Shown one piece after another: positions 17,498-26,080 of a DNA stretch of 64,000 nt. Position numbers and translations under genes: made by a program. Every line of letters starts with the position of its first letter. Within the stretch, counting starts at the first letter, position 1. Source of the DNA: Lysobacterales bacterium (GTDB lineage: Bacteria > Pseudomonadota > Gammaproteobacteria > Xanthomonadales > SZUA-38); assembly GCA_030065125.1 (NCBI GenBank), contig JASJDM010000015.1:1-64000 (forward strand), read 5' to 3'. Below the pieces are notes generated by a model that was not told the DNA's origin, did not search any database, and saw only the letters and a program-made list of their open reading frames with translations.

Positions 17498-17587
17498 CCC
17501 AGCGCGAAGCGCGTTTCCCAGGCCCCGCAGGGGCCGTTCCCCAGCGCCCGAAGGGCGCGTTCCCCAGCTCGCGCAGCGAGCGTTCCC
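17498..17587 (-). repeat. Hairpin-unit array A, inverted arm (4 units)
   Basis: The same unit in reverse orientation (hairpin followed by GTTCCCCA), 57 bases after the forward arm. Stems start at 17502 (a short GCGC-GAA-GCGC unit), 17521 (GGCCCC/GGGGCC), 17544 (GCGCCC/GGGCGC) and 17567 (GCTCGC/GCGAGC); loops are GAA or GCA. Spacing is 19, 23, 23. The arm ends in a run of T (17588-17593). Together with the forward arm it forms an inverted-repeat structure around the spacer 17441-17497. Confidence 0.9.
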
Positions 17588-17760
17588 TTTTTTCACCAAT
17601 GGGGGCACTCATCCACGGCCCGGCCCAAAGCCGCTCGAAGCCACCTAGCTGGATGTTTTCAACAAAAAAAACCGTAACATCCGTTTGCATTTCGTTACTC
17701 AATTCCCGCAGCTGGCGGCCGATCTTTAATTCTGTAGGGCGCTTTAGCGCTAACTGCAAG

Positions 17761-17968
17761 CCGTCGTCGAAGACGGAGCTGGATACCTGGTGAGGCTACG
17801 GCACGCCAGGTCCAGAATCGCGAATCCATATGTCCTTGAGCCCCTGGGCAAGGATTTGCGAAACCGCGGGTCCCGTCCCTCTCTGTGAGACCCGCGTCGC
17901 AGGGAAAATACCAAGGCAAAGGATTGCCACCTCGACCCTCCAGGTCCCCGCCTGGGGGGTCATTTTTT
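17761..17968 (+). ncRNA. Possible structured small RNA ending in a terminator
   Basis: Between arrays A and B there is no credible gene, but the plus strand holds a run of inverted repeats: CCGTC/GACGG (17761, 17772), ACCTGG/CCAGGT (17785, 17806), CGCGGGTC/GACCCGCG (17865, 17889), and a terminator-like stem at 17934 followed by T6. No known RNA family (6S, SRP, RNase P, tmRNA) is matched by eye, and no clear promoter is seen. It could instead be a relic of repeat elements. Confidence 0.3.
17934..17968 (+). terminator. Terminator-like hairpin
   Basis: Stem GACCCTCCAGG (17934-17944) / CCTGGGGGGTC (17951-17961), one G-T pair, 6-nt loop TCCCCG, then ATTTTTTAT. On the minus strand there is no T-run, so it would act on plus-strand transcripts. 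Confidence 0.6.
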
Positions 17969-18001
17969 ATCCGCAAGACGGACCATCCGAAGCGGGTGAT
18001 A

Positions 18002-18030
18002 GCAAGGCTTAGGGACTCCTAATGCCTTGC
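18002..18030. repeat. Long intergenic hairpin
   Basis: GCAAGGCTTAGG pairs with CCTAA-T-GCCTTGC: 12 bp with a single bulged T and a 4-nt loop GACT. It is followed downstream by further perfect hairpins (GCAAAAT-GCG-ATTTTGC near 18064-18080, and CCGGCACA-TCCC-TGTGCCGG near 18102-18121). No T-run follows, so these are not ordinary terminators. Confidence 0.75.
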
Positions 18031-18190
18031 CAATAGTTGCTTACGTCCGCTCGCGGGCGCTACGCAAAATGCGATTTTGCTCCGCTCACGGCCTACGGCC
18101 GCCGGCACATCCCTGTGCCGGGGGTAGTGTCCTTCATCGCCCTGCCACGTTGAACGCCGGTCGCTCACCGCGATGCGAAGCGAGCCGCGC

Positions 18191-18262
18191 TTCCCAGGCC
18201 GCGCAGCGGCCGTTCCCTAGCGCCAAAGGCGCGTTCCCCAGCGCCCGAAGGGCGCGTTCCCC
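18191..18262 (-). repeat. Hairpin-unit array B (3 inverted units)
   Basis: Three units of the same family in the inverted orientation, directly before the stop of the M20 peptidase gene: GGCCGC/GCGGCC (18197, loop GCA), GCGCC/GGCGC (18220, loop AAA, 5-bp stem) and GCGCCC/GGGCGC (18241, loop GAA), joined by GTTCCC(C/T)A. A degenerate fourth unit may follow at 18263-18279. No forward arm is present nearby except array A, 600 bases upstream. Confidence 0.85.
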
Positions 18263-18291
18263 GACGAGCATAGCGAGTCACTGGGCACCGT

Positions 18292-19809
18292 TCAGGCGCC
18301 CAGCAAAGCAAACACCACCGCATAAATCTCCACCGCGTCCCACAGGTTCTGCAGCCGCAGGTTTTCGTCCCGGCCGTGCTGGTTGTTGTCGTGGTTGGCC
18401 ACGGGCAGGATGACGATGGGTGCACCCATCCGCTCACCAATGATGTACAGGGGCAGGCTGCCGCCCATGGTGGGCAGGCGGACCAGTTCGCCGCTGGTCA
18501 TCTCGTCCATCAGCTGGCCCAGCCGGGCCACCAGGGGCTGGGTCATGTCGCTGCGATAGGCCGGGTAGCCGTCACCCCAGTCGATCCTGGCCAGGCGCGG
18601 CTGGGCCTGACGTTGTTCAGGGGTTGGTTCTGTCTCGACCAGTTCGTAGCCCTGCTCCCGGATATGACGTTCCACCGCCTCGCGAATGGCCGCCGGCGTC
18701 TGGTCCGGCACCAGGCGGATTTCCACCGATGCATCGGCCGACGGCAGGATGATGTTTCGGCTGCCCTCCCCCGTTCCGCCGGCCTGGATGCCGCGGAAAT
18801 TCAGGGCGGGCTCCAGCAGCCGGCGCTCCAGCCGCTGTTCCGGGATCTCGGTCCGGCCCAGCGCCAGCTCCTGGCGCATCGTTATGTCCACACGTGGGAT
18901 CCGGTCAAGGGCGGACAGCTCCGCCGGGGTTGGCGCACGCACCTGCTCGTAGAACCCGTCGATCAGCGCGCGGCCGTCCGGGCCGCGCATGCTGGCCAGC
19001 AGATGGGTCAGGTCAGCGATAGGGTTTGGTGCCCAGTTGCCGTAATGACCGCTGTGCAGCGGCCGCAGCGGCCCATATACCCGAAGGTTGAAGCCCACGT
19101 GGCCGCGCACGCCATAGGCCAGCTGCAGGCGGCGCGTCTGGTGTACCGGACCGTCACAGAACAGCCACAGGTCAGCACCCAGAAGGTGCTCGTAACGGTC
19201 CAGGAATTGGGCCAGGTGGGGCGACCCGGCCTCTTCTTCTCCGTCGAAGAACAGTTTGATATTCACCGACGGCTGGACCCCCGACCGGGACATGGCGGCC
19301 AGCGCGTGGGCGATGGCAATCACCGGGGCCTTGTCATCACCCGCAGAGCGGCCGAACAGGCGCCACTCCGGGTCGAATGGCGCCTCCGGGGGGACCGTCA
19401 CTCCGCCGCGCTCCACCAGGTCTGTTCGAAGCGTTGGCGTCCACGGATCACTGCTCCAGAGTTCGGGCTGGACCGGCTGGCCGTCGTAGTGGACATAGAC
19501 CATGACGGTCTGCTCGGCGCCGGCATTCAGTTCCCCGAAAACCACTGGCGGCGCACCTTCGACTTCCAGCAGCTGCATGTCGAAACCGGCGGATTCCATC
19601 AATCCAACGATGTGGCGCGCGTTGCGGCGGATATTGGGGAGGTCTGAAGCGACGTTTGGAATGGACAAGAGGTCGGAAAACTGGTCCAGCATCTGCTGCT
19701 GGTTCAGCTCGATGTACTGGCGGGCCGTCTGCTGGATGGCCACAAGGTCCGGCGGATTATCCGCCTGGGCCGGCGCCAGCAGGGCCGGCAACAGGATCAT
19801 GGACAGCAT
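18292..19809 (-). CDS. Secreted M20 family metallopeptidase (dipeptidase-like)
   Basis: 505 residues with an N-terminal signal peptide (MLSMILLPALLAPAQA). The two-zinc site of M20 peptidases is complete: H in VYVHYDGQPVQ, bridging D in GRSAGDDKAPV, the catalytic/ligand pair in FFDGEEEAGSP, D in WLFCDGPVHQ, and a C-terminal H in VANHDNNQHGRDEN. It should hydrolyse dipeptides or similar small amides outside the cytoplasm. Length fits the M20 dipeptidase group (PepV/CNDP2-like, 450-520). The gene ends 30 bases after hairpin array B. Confidence 0.92.
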   Translation of the reverse strand: MLSMILLPALLAPAQADNPPDLVAIQQTARQYIELNQQQMLDQFSDLLSIPNVASDLPNIRRNARHIVGLMESAGFDMQLLEVEGAPPVVFGELNAGAEQTVMVYVHYDGQPVQPELWSSDPWTPTLRTDLVERGGVTVPPEAPFDPEWRLFGRSAGDDKAPVIAIAHALAAMSRSGVQPSVNIKLFFDGEEEAGSPHLAQFLDRYEHLLGADLWLFCDGPVHQTRRLQLAYGVRGHVGFNLRVYGPLRPLHSGHYGNWAPNPIADLTHLLASMRGPDGRALIDGFYEQVRAPTPAELSALDRIPRVDITMRQELALGRTEIPEQRLERRLLEPALNFRGIQAGGTGEGSRNIILPSADASVEIRLVPDQTPAAIREAVERHIREQGYELVETEPTPEQRQAQPRLARIDWGDGYPAYRSDMTQPLVARLGQLMDEMTSGELVRLPTMGGSLPLYIIGERMGAPIVILPVANHDNNQHGRDENLRLQNLWDAVEIYAVVFALLGA

Positions 19810-19880
19810 GGCTTGCCCCTCACGCTGGAGTCAATGTGCCATTGTAGCCCGGGCCATGAACGCTGCCGGCGGCAAGTGGG

Positions 19881-20534
19881 CTACCGGGCGATCCCCAGGG
19901 CCAGGTCACTGACAAACGGGTTACCCCGGCGCTCCTGGCCGAAGGTGGACATTTCCCCATGTCCGGGAATAAAGCGGACATCGTCACCCAGGGGGAACAG
20001 CCGCTCCCGGATGGACTGAATCAGGGTCTGGTGATCACCCCGGGGGAAATCCGTACGGCCGATGGATCCGCAGAACAGAACGTCTCCCACCACGGCCAGT
20101 CGGGAACCCGGTTCAAAAAATATCACGTGGCCGGGGGTGTGGCCCGGGCAATGCCGCACCAGCAGTTCCGTTTCACCCACAACGGCGGTGTCGCCATCTT
20201 CAAACCACCGGTCGGGCTCGAAGCTGTCGGCCGCCGGAAAGCCGAACATGGCGGCCTGCTGGGGCAACAGGTCGATCCAGAACTGGTCCTCCCGGTGGGG
20301 ACCCTCGATAGGCAGCTTTTCGCGCCGCGCGAGTTCCGCAACGGCGCCCGCGTGATCGATGTGGGTGTGGGTGAGCAGTATTTTTTCCAGCTCGACTTCA
20401 CTGTCGCTGACCACGGCCAGCAGCCGGTCCAGGTCACCACCTGGATCTACCAGAGCCGCCTTGCGCGTCTGCTCGCAGATGAGCAGCGAGCAGTTCTGGG
20501 CAAACGGCGTGACGGGGATGATTTTAAACTCCAT
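19881..20534 (-). CDS. Metallo-beta-lactamase-fold hydrolase (glyoxalase II / YcbL-like)
   Basis: 217 residues from the ATG at 20534 (MEFKIIPVTPFAQNCSLLIC). The metal-binding motif THTHIDHAG is complete, with later ligands in CPGHTPGHVIFF, VVGDVLFCGSIGRTDFP and PGHGEMSTFGQE. The short form without the glyoxalase II C-terminal domain resembles YcbL/GloC-type hydroxyacylglutathione hydrolases; other thioester or persulfide substrates are possible. It is transcribed away from the zinc-ribbon gene that starts 44 bases to the right. Confidence 0.9.
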   Translation of the reverse strand: MEFKIIPVTPFAQNCSLLICEQTRKAALVDPGGDLDRLLAVVSDSEVELEKILLTHTHIDHAGAVAELARREKLPIEGPHREDQFWIDLLPQQAAMFGFPAADSFEPDRWFEDGDTAVVGETELLVRHCPGHTPGHVIFFEPGSRLAVVGDVLFCGSIGRTDFPRGDHQTLIQSIRERLFPLGDDVRFIPGHGEMSTFGQERRGNPFVSDLALGIAR

Positions 20535-20578
20535 CGGCTCTAACTGGTGGTGGAACCGGCGAGTTACAATGGCAGCCC

Positions 20579-20932
20579 ATGGACTGCTGGAACTGTGGAA
20601 CAAAGCTCGAAGACCTGATTCTCCCGGTGTCCCGGCGCGAAGCCTGTCGCCACTGCCGGGCGGAAATCCATGTCTGCCGCATGTGTACCCGCTTCCGGGC
20701 CGGTCGCGCCGTCTGGTGCGCCGAGGACCGGGCTGAGCCACCCAGGGAAACCGAGCTGGCGAACTTCTGCGACTACTTCGAGCCCAACCCCGATGCCTAT
20801 CAACCGGCCGATGCCTCCGCGGATGACAAGGCCCGGGCGCAACTGGACGCACTGTTCGGTGACGCTCCCGCAACCGGCCAGGCCGAGTCGGACGGCATTC
20901 CGGACGAGCTCAAGAAACTTTTCGGAGATTGA
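20579..20932 (+). CDS. Conserved zinc-ribbon protein
   Basis: 117 residues, cytoplasmic. The first half holds a cluster of paired cysteines: CWNC (3, 6), CRHC (23, 26), CRMC (33, 36), C47 and C64, consistent with one or two structural zinc sites. The C-terminal half is acidic and ends in IPDELKKLFGD, a likely short interaction helix. I recall similar proteins beside DUF6116 genes in related bacteria, as here; function unknown. Confidence 0.8.
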   Translation: MDCWNCGTKLEDLILPVSRREACRHCRAEIHVCRMCTRFRAGRAVWCAEDRAEPPRETELANFCDYFEPNPDAYQPADASADDKARAQLDALFGDAPATGQAESDGIPDELKKLFGD

Positions 20933-20940
20933 CGGCACCC

Positions 20941-21138
20941 ATGGTTCTGCTGATCAAGCGCTGGATCGACGGCCTGCGGTTTCCCGGCCTGCTGCTGCTG
21001 GGCGCCGTCCTGCTGATCCTCAACCTGGCCATCCCGGACCCGCTGCCCTGGCTTGATGAAATTCTGCTGGCCGTCGCCGCCGCCGCACTGGCCAGTCTGC
21101 GCAAGGACAAACCGGCGCCGCCGGACGACGGTCAATGA
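20941..21138 (+). CDS. DUF6116 family small membrane protein
   Basis: 65 residues from the ATG at 20941; an in-frame TTG at 20929 overlapping the upstream stop is possible. Two hydrophobic segments (FPGLLLLGAVLLILNLAIP and WLDEILLAVAAAALASL) and a charged tail (RKDKPAPPDDGQ). The spacing and the PDPLPWLDE turn match DUF6116. Function unknown. It overlaps the acyltransferase start by four bases (ATGA), so the three genes are probably one transcript. Confidence 0.75.
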   Translation: MVLLIKRWIDGLRFPGLLLLGAVLLILNLAIPDPLPWLDEILLAVAAAALASLRKDKPAPPDDGQ

Positions 21139-22265
21139 CCAGTCAGCCCCCAGTACCCGCACCGGGAGACTCCTGGTTCCCCGCCCTGCATACCCTCCGC
21201 GGCATTGCGGCGATCTGGGTGATGCTGTTTCACCTTTGGGGTTTTGCCGGCTATCCGCCGACGCCGGTTTCCTGGTTGTTCAGCGTCGGGTGGCTGGGGG
21301 TACACCTTTTTTACGCCCTTTCCGCCTTCCTGCTTGGGCTGCATTTCTTTTCCCGGCAACTGGCTGGGCGGCGGTGGACCTACCGCAGTTTCCTGCTGCG
21401 ACGGACCCTGAGGATTTTCCCGGCCTATTACGTTCAGCTGGGTATCCTGCTGGTGGCCGCTGCCTTTTTCGGGTTTCGCCAGATGCCTGGCCTGAGCGAT
21501 CTGGCGGCCCACCTGGTGATGTGGTTTCACCTGCCACCCGGATTCGTGCAGCCCCTGAATGGCGTGTGGTGGACCCTGCCCATCGAGTTTGCCTTCTACC
21601 TGCTGCTGCCGGTGCTGGGATGGCTGATCCTGCGCTTCGGCCTGCTTCCTTTCATCCTGCTCGCCGTGGCGGTGACCATCAGCTACCGCTGGCTGGTGTT
21701 CCAGTCCATGTCGGACCAGCCCATCCCCGCCATCGCCAGTATCATTGGCCAACTGCCTGGCGTCATGACGGTTTTCGCCTGTGGTCTGGCGGCGGCGTGG
21801 CTGACTGCCCAGGGCAGGATTCCCTCCTTCCCTCCCAGGACAGTGGCCCTTGTCGCGGCGGTGCTGTGCGGCGGCTGGATTCAGGTGCTGCTGTGGCAGC
21901 TCGACGGCTACTGGCAGGGAAGTCTGCTGCTGTGGACATGGGAGAGCATCAACGCGCCGCTGTTCGCCTTGATCATCCTGGCGCTGGCCCGGCTGCCGGC
22001 CGGCTCCAGCTGGCTTACCCATCGGGTGGGCGTCTGGCTCGGCGAGGTCAGCTACGGCATCTACCTCTGGCACCTGCCGCTGATCCTGGTACTGCGGCCG
22101 CTGCTACCGGAAAACGCCGACCCGCTGCTGAGTCTGGGCATGCTGAGTCTGCTGGTCACTCCGCTGACACTGCTGCTGGCCATGCTGACTTATCAGGTCG
22201 TAGAAAAACGCGCCATCGCGCTGGGCCGGTCATGGTCCCGCCGGTATCATAGCCACCAACAGTAG
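21135..22265 (+). CDS. Membrane acyltransferase family 3 (OafA/YrhL type)
   Basis: 376 residues, about ten membrane segments. The family hallmark is at the N-terminus: FPALHTLRGIAAIWVMLFHL, where the R and H form the acyl-transfer site, followed by YRSFLLRRTLRIFPAYYVQL and SYGIYLWHLPLIL. Such enzymes transfer acetyl or other acyl groups from the cytoplasm onto extracytoplasmic sugars or lipids. There is no glycosyltransferase neighbour to point to the acceptor. Confidence 0.9.
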   Translation: MTSQPPVPAPGDSWFPALHTLRGIAAIWVMLFHLWGFAGYPPTPVSWLFSVGWLGVHLFYALSAFLLGLHFFSRQLAGRRWTYRSFLLRRTLRIFPAYYVQLGILLVAAAFFGFRQMPGLSDLAAHLVMWFHLPPGFVQPLNGVWWTLPIEFAFYLLLPVLGWLILRFGLLPFILLAVAVTISYRWLVFQSMSDQPIPAIASIIGQLPGVMTVFACGLAAAWLTAQGRIPSFPPRTVALVAAVLCGGWIQVLLWQLDGYWQGSLLLWTWESINAPLFALIILALARLPAGSSWLTHRVGVWLGEVSYGIYLWHLPLILVLRPLLPENADPLLSLGMLSLLVTPLTLLLAMLTYQVVEKRAIALGRSWSRRYHSHQQ

Positions 22266-22278
22266 ACCTGGAGCCTGC

Positions 22279-23556
22279 ATGATCGCTGCCAACGACCCCG
22301 AACTGAAGAGCTGGGTGGAAGTGCCCAGCGCCAGTGATTTTCCCATTCAGAACCTGCCATTCGGCATTTTTCGCCCGGTGGGCAAGACCCCGAGGGTTGG
22401 TGTGGCTATCGGTCACTACGTGCTGGATCTGCACGAGTTGTCCAAACGCAGCTTCCTGGACCGTCTGGGATTTCCCCGTGCCTGCTACGGCTCCCGACAC
22501 CTCAATCCCCTGCTGCAGGTTGCCGGGAAAGCTGGCATGCGGCAGCTGCGTCAGCGCCTCTCGGACCTGCTCAACGCGAATAACGACGAGCTGTCCAGCG
22601 ACCACTCGGCCGTTGCAGCGGCGCTGTATCCCACCGAGCATGTGGACCTGCTGATGCCGGTCAGGGTGCGGGACTACACGGACTTCTACGCCAGCGAGCA
22701 GCATGCGTTCAACGTGGGAAGCATGTTCCGGGATCCCGACAATGCGCTGCTGCCCAACTGGAAGCGCCTGCCGGTGGGTTACCACGGCCGTGCCTCCAGC
22801 ATCGTCGTGTCCGGCGTGCCGGTTCGCAGGCCCAACGGCCAGTCCAAGCCACCCCAGGCCGAGGAGCCGGTTTTCGGACCCACCCGGCGCCTGGACTTCG
22901 AGCTGGAGATGGCATTTGTGACTTTCCAGGGCAAAGCCATGGGTGAGTCCATTGGCATTGACGAAGCGGACGATTACATCTTCGGACTGTGCCTGTTCAA
23001 CGACTGGTCTGCCCGGGATATCCAGGCCTGGGAATACGTGCCCCTGGGCCCGTTCCTGGGCAAAAACTTCGGTTCCAGTATCTCACCCTGGATTGTGACC
23101 CTGGACGCGCTGGAACCGTTCCGCGTCCCCAGCCCCCAGCAGGATCCCGAGGTTCTGCCGTACCTGCAGCAATCCGGTCCCGGCCACTACGATATCGATC
23201 TGGATGTGTTCATCGATACCGGCGACGGCCATGAGAACGCGGTCTGCCGGTCAAACCTGAAGCACCTCTACTGGTCCATGCGCCAGCAGCTGGCCCACCA
23301 CACCGTGGGCGGGTGCAACATCAACGTCGGCGACATGATGGCCTCAGGCACCATCAGCGCCACCGAAGCATCCGGCTACGGCTCCATGCTGGAACTGTCC
23401 TGGAACGGCAGCAAACCCCTGACCATGCAAGACGGCAGCGAACGCTGCTTTATCGAGGATGGGGATACGGTGATTATGCGGGGTGCGGGGGAAAGGGATG
23501 GGGTTCGTGTTGGGTTTGGGGAAGTGAGGACACTAGTTGTCGGGAACGACGCCTGA
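22279..23556 (+). CDS. fahA: Fumarylacetoacetase
   Basis: 425 residues, last enzyme of tyrosine/homogentisate degradation, cleaving fumarylacetoacetate to fumarate and acetoacetate. Characteristic segments: DFYASEQHAFNVGSMFRD (metal-binding Asp and catalytic His), LPVGYHGRASSIVVSG, RRLDFELEMAFV (metal-binding Glu pair) and FNDWSARDIQAWEYVPLGPF. Length matches bacterial and animal FAH. No homogentisate dioxygenase or maleylacetoacetate isomerase is adjacent. Array C begins ten bases after its stop. Confidence 0.96.
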   Translation: MIAANDPELKSWVEVPSASDFPIQNLPFGIFRPVGKTPRVGVAIGHYVLDLHELSKRSFLDRLGFPRACYGSRHLNPLLQVAGKAGMRQLRQRLSDLLNANNDELSSDHSAVAAALYPTEHVDLLMPVRVRDYTDFYASEQHAFNVGSMFRDPDNALLPNWKRLPVGYHGRASSIVVSGVPVRRPNGQSKPPQAEEPVFGPTRRLDFELEMAFVTFQGKAMGESIGIDEADDYIFGLCLFNDWSARDIQAWEYVPLGPFLGKNFGSSISPWIVTLDALEPFRVPSPQQDPEVLPYLQQSGPGHYDIDLDVFIDTGDGHENAVCRSNLKHLYWSMRQQLAHHTVGGCNINVGDMMASGTISATEASGYGSMLELSWNGSKPLTMQDGSERCFIEDGDTVIMRGAGERDGVRVGFGEVRTLVVGNDA

Positions 23557-23565
23557 GGTACCGCA

Positions 23566-23659
23566 GGGAACGCTCGCAAAGCGAGCTGGGGAACGCGCCC
23601 TGCGGGCGCTGGGGAACGGCCGCTGCGCGGCCTGGGGAACGCGCGCTCCGCGCGCTGGG
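23566..23659 (+). repeat. Hairpin-unit array C, forward arm (4 units)
   Basis: Four units at an exact 23-nt period (stems at 23572, 23595, 23618 and 23641): GCTCGC/GCGAGC (loop AAA), GCGCCC/GGGCGC (TGC), GGCCGC/GCGGCC (TGC) and GCGCGC/GCGCGC (TCC), each preceded by the linker GGGGAAC. Same family as arrays A and B. Confidence 0.92.
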
Positions 23660-23747
23660 TCGCTCCCCTGGATGGTCACCGGGTTTTCAAAACCGCCTCG
23701 CCGAAGTCAGGACACATGAGCGAATTGTCTTTGTTCCATCGGAAGGA

Positions 23748-23854
23748 CCCAGCGCGAAGCGCGTTCCCCAGGGCCCGAAGGGGCCGTTCCCCAGCTTGCG
23801 AAGCGAGCGTTCCCCAGCGCCCGCAGGGCGCGTTCCCTGGCTCGCGCAGCGAGC
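23748..23854 (-). repeat. Hairpin-unit array C, inverted arm (5 units)
   Basis: Inverted units after an 88-base spacer (23660-23747). Stems at 23752 (short GCGC-GAA-GCGC, same as the innermost unit of array A), 23771 (one mismatch), 23794 (one G-T pair), 23817 and 23840, spacing 19, 23, 23, 23. Linker GTTCCCCA, with GTTCCCTG before the last unit. The rest of the 392-base gap (23557-23948) holds no gene. Confidence 0.92.
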
Positions 23855-23948
23855 TCATCTGATGCACTATTACGTCCCCACGGGTAAAGTATGCGTTGGG
23901 CTTGGGGAGCCTGGGCAGATAACGGATTATCAAAGGTAGCGGGGATTA

Positions 23949-24986
23949 ATGAATCAACCGATCAAGTTGACGCAGTTCAGCCACGGGGCGGGGTGCGGGT
24001 GCAAGATAGCGCCGGATGTATTGGAGAAAATCCTTGCGTCCGACCGAACCCTGCCCACCTTCGAGGGTCTGCTGGTGGGCAACGACAGCAGGGACGATGC
24101 GGCGGTGATGGACCTCGGGGACGGTCGGGCCATGATCAGTACCACAGACTTCTTCATGCCCATAGTCGACGACCCGTTCGACTTTGGCCGCATTGCCGCC
24201 ACCAACGCCGTCAGTGACATCTATGCCATGGGCGGCACGCCCAGCATGGCCATCGCCATCCTGGGCTGGCCGCTGGACAAAATTGACGTGGACGTGGCCC
24301 GGCTGGTGGTCGAGGGAGGGCGCCAGGCCTGTGCTGACGCCGGCATCCCGCTGGCAGGTGGCCACAGTATCGACGCGCCGGAACCCATTTTCGGAACGGC
24401 GGTGTCCGGGCTGGTTGCGGTGGATCAGATCAAGCGCAACGACCAGGCACGGGTGGGATCCACGCTATATCTCAGCAAACCACTGGGGATCGGCGTGCTG
24501 ACCACGGCGGAAAAGCAGGGGAAGCTCAAGCCCGAACACCAGGGCCTGGCCCGGGACACCATGTGCCAGCTCAACCGGATTGGCACCGCCCTGGCGGCGA
24601 TTCCTGCAGTGTCGGCCATGACCGACGTTACGGGCTTCGGCCTCGCCGGCCACCTGCTGGAAATGTGCCAGGGCAGCGGTCTCCGCGCCGAGATTCAGCT
24701 TGAGCGCATACCCCGGCTGCCTGGCGTGGACCAGTACATCGATGACGGCGCGGTGCCGGGCGGGACCGGCCGCAATTTCCGTTCTTACGGACAGCACCTG
24801 GGAGCGCTGGCAGACAGCGAGCAGGCGGTGGTTTGCGATCCCCAGACCAGCGGCGGACTGCTGGTTGCCGCAGACCCGGACAGCGAGGAACTGCTGGCGG
24901 CCGCTGCCGGGGCCAGCGACGCGACCCTGGTACCCATTGGGCAACTGCTGCCGAACGGTCCGGGCCCGGTCGTCGAGTTTCAATGA
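23949..24986 (+). CDS. selD: Selenide, water dikinase (selenophosphate synthetase)
   Basis: 345 residues. Makes selenophosphate from selenide and ATP. The N-terminal active site is [11 protein letters not shown], with the catalytic residue as cysteine (C16) and the essential lysine K19; this is the Cys, not the selenocysteine, form. AIRS-type ATP-binding segments follow ([62 protein letters not shown]). The stop overlaps the mnmH start (ATGA). With mnmH alone beside it, selenium is probably used for tRNA here; selA/selB are not in the window. Confidence 0.96.
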   Translation: MNQPIKLTQFSHGAGCGCKIAPDVLEKILASDRTLPTFEGLLVGNDSRDDAAVMDLGDGRAMISTTDFFMPIVDDPFDFGRIAATNAVSDIYAMGGTPSMAIAILGWPLDKIDVDVARLVVEGGRQACADAGIPLAGGHSIDAPEPIFGTAVSGLVAVDQIKRNDQARVGSTLYLSKPLGIGVLTTAEKQGKLKPEHQGLARDTMCQLNRIGTALAAIPAVSAMTDVTGFGLAGHLLEMCQGSGLRAEIQLERIPRLPGVDQYIDDGAVPGGTGRNFRSYGQHLGALADSEQAVVCDPQTSGGLLVAADPDSEELLAAAAGASDATLVPIGQLLPNGPGPVVEFQ

Positions 24987-26080
24987 AGTTTGAACTGAGA
25001 AAGGACTTCCGCGAGATTTTCCTGGGCAACACGGCTCTGCTGGACGTCCGAGCGCCGGTGGAGTTCAAAAAAGGCGCTTTCCCCAATGCCGTCAACATGC
25101 CCCTGCTGAATGACCAGGAAAGGGAGCAGGTGGGCATCACCTACAAGCAACAGGGCGGCGAGGCGGCGGTGCAACTGGGGCACCAGCTGGTCCATGGCAA
25201 CATCAAGGAGCAGCGCATCGCGGAGTGGCTGGCGTTCACCCGCCGGCACCCCGAGGGCCTGCTGTACTGTTTCCGCGGTGGGCAGCGTTCCCAGATCGTG
25301 CAGCGGTGGCTGACCGACGCTGGCGTGCACATTCCCCGGATCGAGGGCGGCTACAAGGCCATGCGCCAGTTTCTGATCCACCAGATCGACGCCCTGACCA
25401 TCAGTCAGAAACTCATCCTGGTGGGTGGGCGCACCGGCACCGGCAAGACCGAGGTGGTGAACGCGGCGGAAAACTCCCTGGACCTGGAGGCGCTGGCCCA
25501 CCACCGGGGATCCGCCTTTGGCCGGCGGGCGGAGGAGCAGCCCACACCGATCAACTTTGAAAACCAGCTTGCTATCGAGTGGATGAAGCTTGAAGAACAG
25601 GGCGCCCGCGGGCTGGTGCTGGAGGACGAAGGCCGCACCATCGGGCGTTGTGCCCTGCCCCAGTCGCTGTGGGATGCCTTTCAACGGTCGCCCATCGTGC
25701 TGCTGGAAGACACCCTTGAACGGCGGGTGGAGCGCATCCGCCGCGACTACATCGAAAGTAACCTGCAGGAGTTTCTGCAGCTGGACGCCGAGCGTGGTTT
25801 CAGGAACTTCTCGGACCACCTCCTGGCCAGCCTGGACCGAATCCACAACCGGCTGGGCGGCAAGGCCCACGCCGAAGTACGAAAAACCATGCAGGATGCC
25901 CTGGGGCGACAGCGCCAGGGCGATAACCTGGGTCACAATGCCTGGATCCAGCGTCTGCTGAAGGACTACTACGATCCCATGTACGACTACCAGCTGGAAA
26001 GTAAGCAGGACCGCATAACATTTCGTGGCGACAGTGCGGCGGTGCTCGGATACCTGAAACAGCTGGGGGTTCCCAAATGA
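24983..26080 (+). CDS. mnmH: tRNA 2-selenouridine synthase
   Basis: 365 residues. N-terminal rhodanese domain with the catalytic cysteine C96 in [11 protein letters not shown], then a P-loop domain ([11 protein letters not shown], about 148-158) and the family segment [20 protein letters not shown]. It replaces sulfur by selenium at the wobble uridine of certain tRNAs, using selenophosphate from SelD and a geranylated intermediate. The start at 24983 ([16 protein letters not shown]) couples it to selD. The frame is open upstream but that sequence is the selD shadow. Confidence 0.96.
   Translation: MKFELRKDFREIFLGNTALLDVRAPVEFKKGAFPNAVNMPLLNDQEREQVGITYKQQGGEAAVQLGHQLVHGNIKEQRIAEWLAFTRRHPEGLLYCFRGGQRSQIVQRWLTDAGVHIPRIEGGYKAMRQFLIHQIDALTISQKLILVGGRTGTGKTEVVNAAENSLDLEALAHHRGSAFGRRAEEQPTPINFENQLAIEWMKLEEQGARGLVLEDEGRTIGRCALPQSLWDAFQRSPIVLLEDTLERRVERIRRDYIESNLQEFLQLDAERGFRNFSDHLLASLDRIHNRLGGKAHAEVRKTMQDALGRQRQGDNLGHNAWIQRLLKDYYDPMYDYQLESKQDRITFRGDSAAVLGYLKQLGVPK

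Noticed and set aside
17600..17760. Minus-strand fragment LKIGRQLRELSNEMQTDV as a gene remnant
   Set aside because: Too short, matches no family I know, and runs into the repeat array; composition could be chance.
17346..23854. CRISPR-like regular repeats
   Set aside because: The 23-nt period has no unique spacers; the part that varies is the hairpin itself, and no cas gene is present.
23537..23939. Open frames with Arg/Gly/Leu-rich repeats (both strands, here and at 17303-17759 and 18027-18440)
   Set aside because: They are translations of the hairpin arrays, with no ribosome site and no protein-like composition outside the repeats.
23990..24006. Selenocysteine form of SelD
   Set aside because: The codon at the active site is TGC (Cys), not an in-frame TGA.
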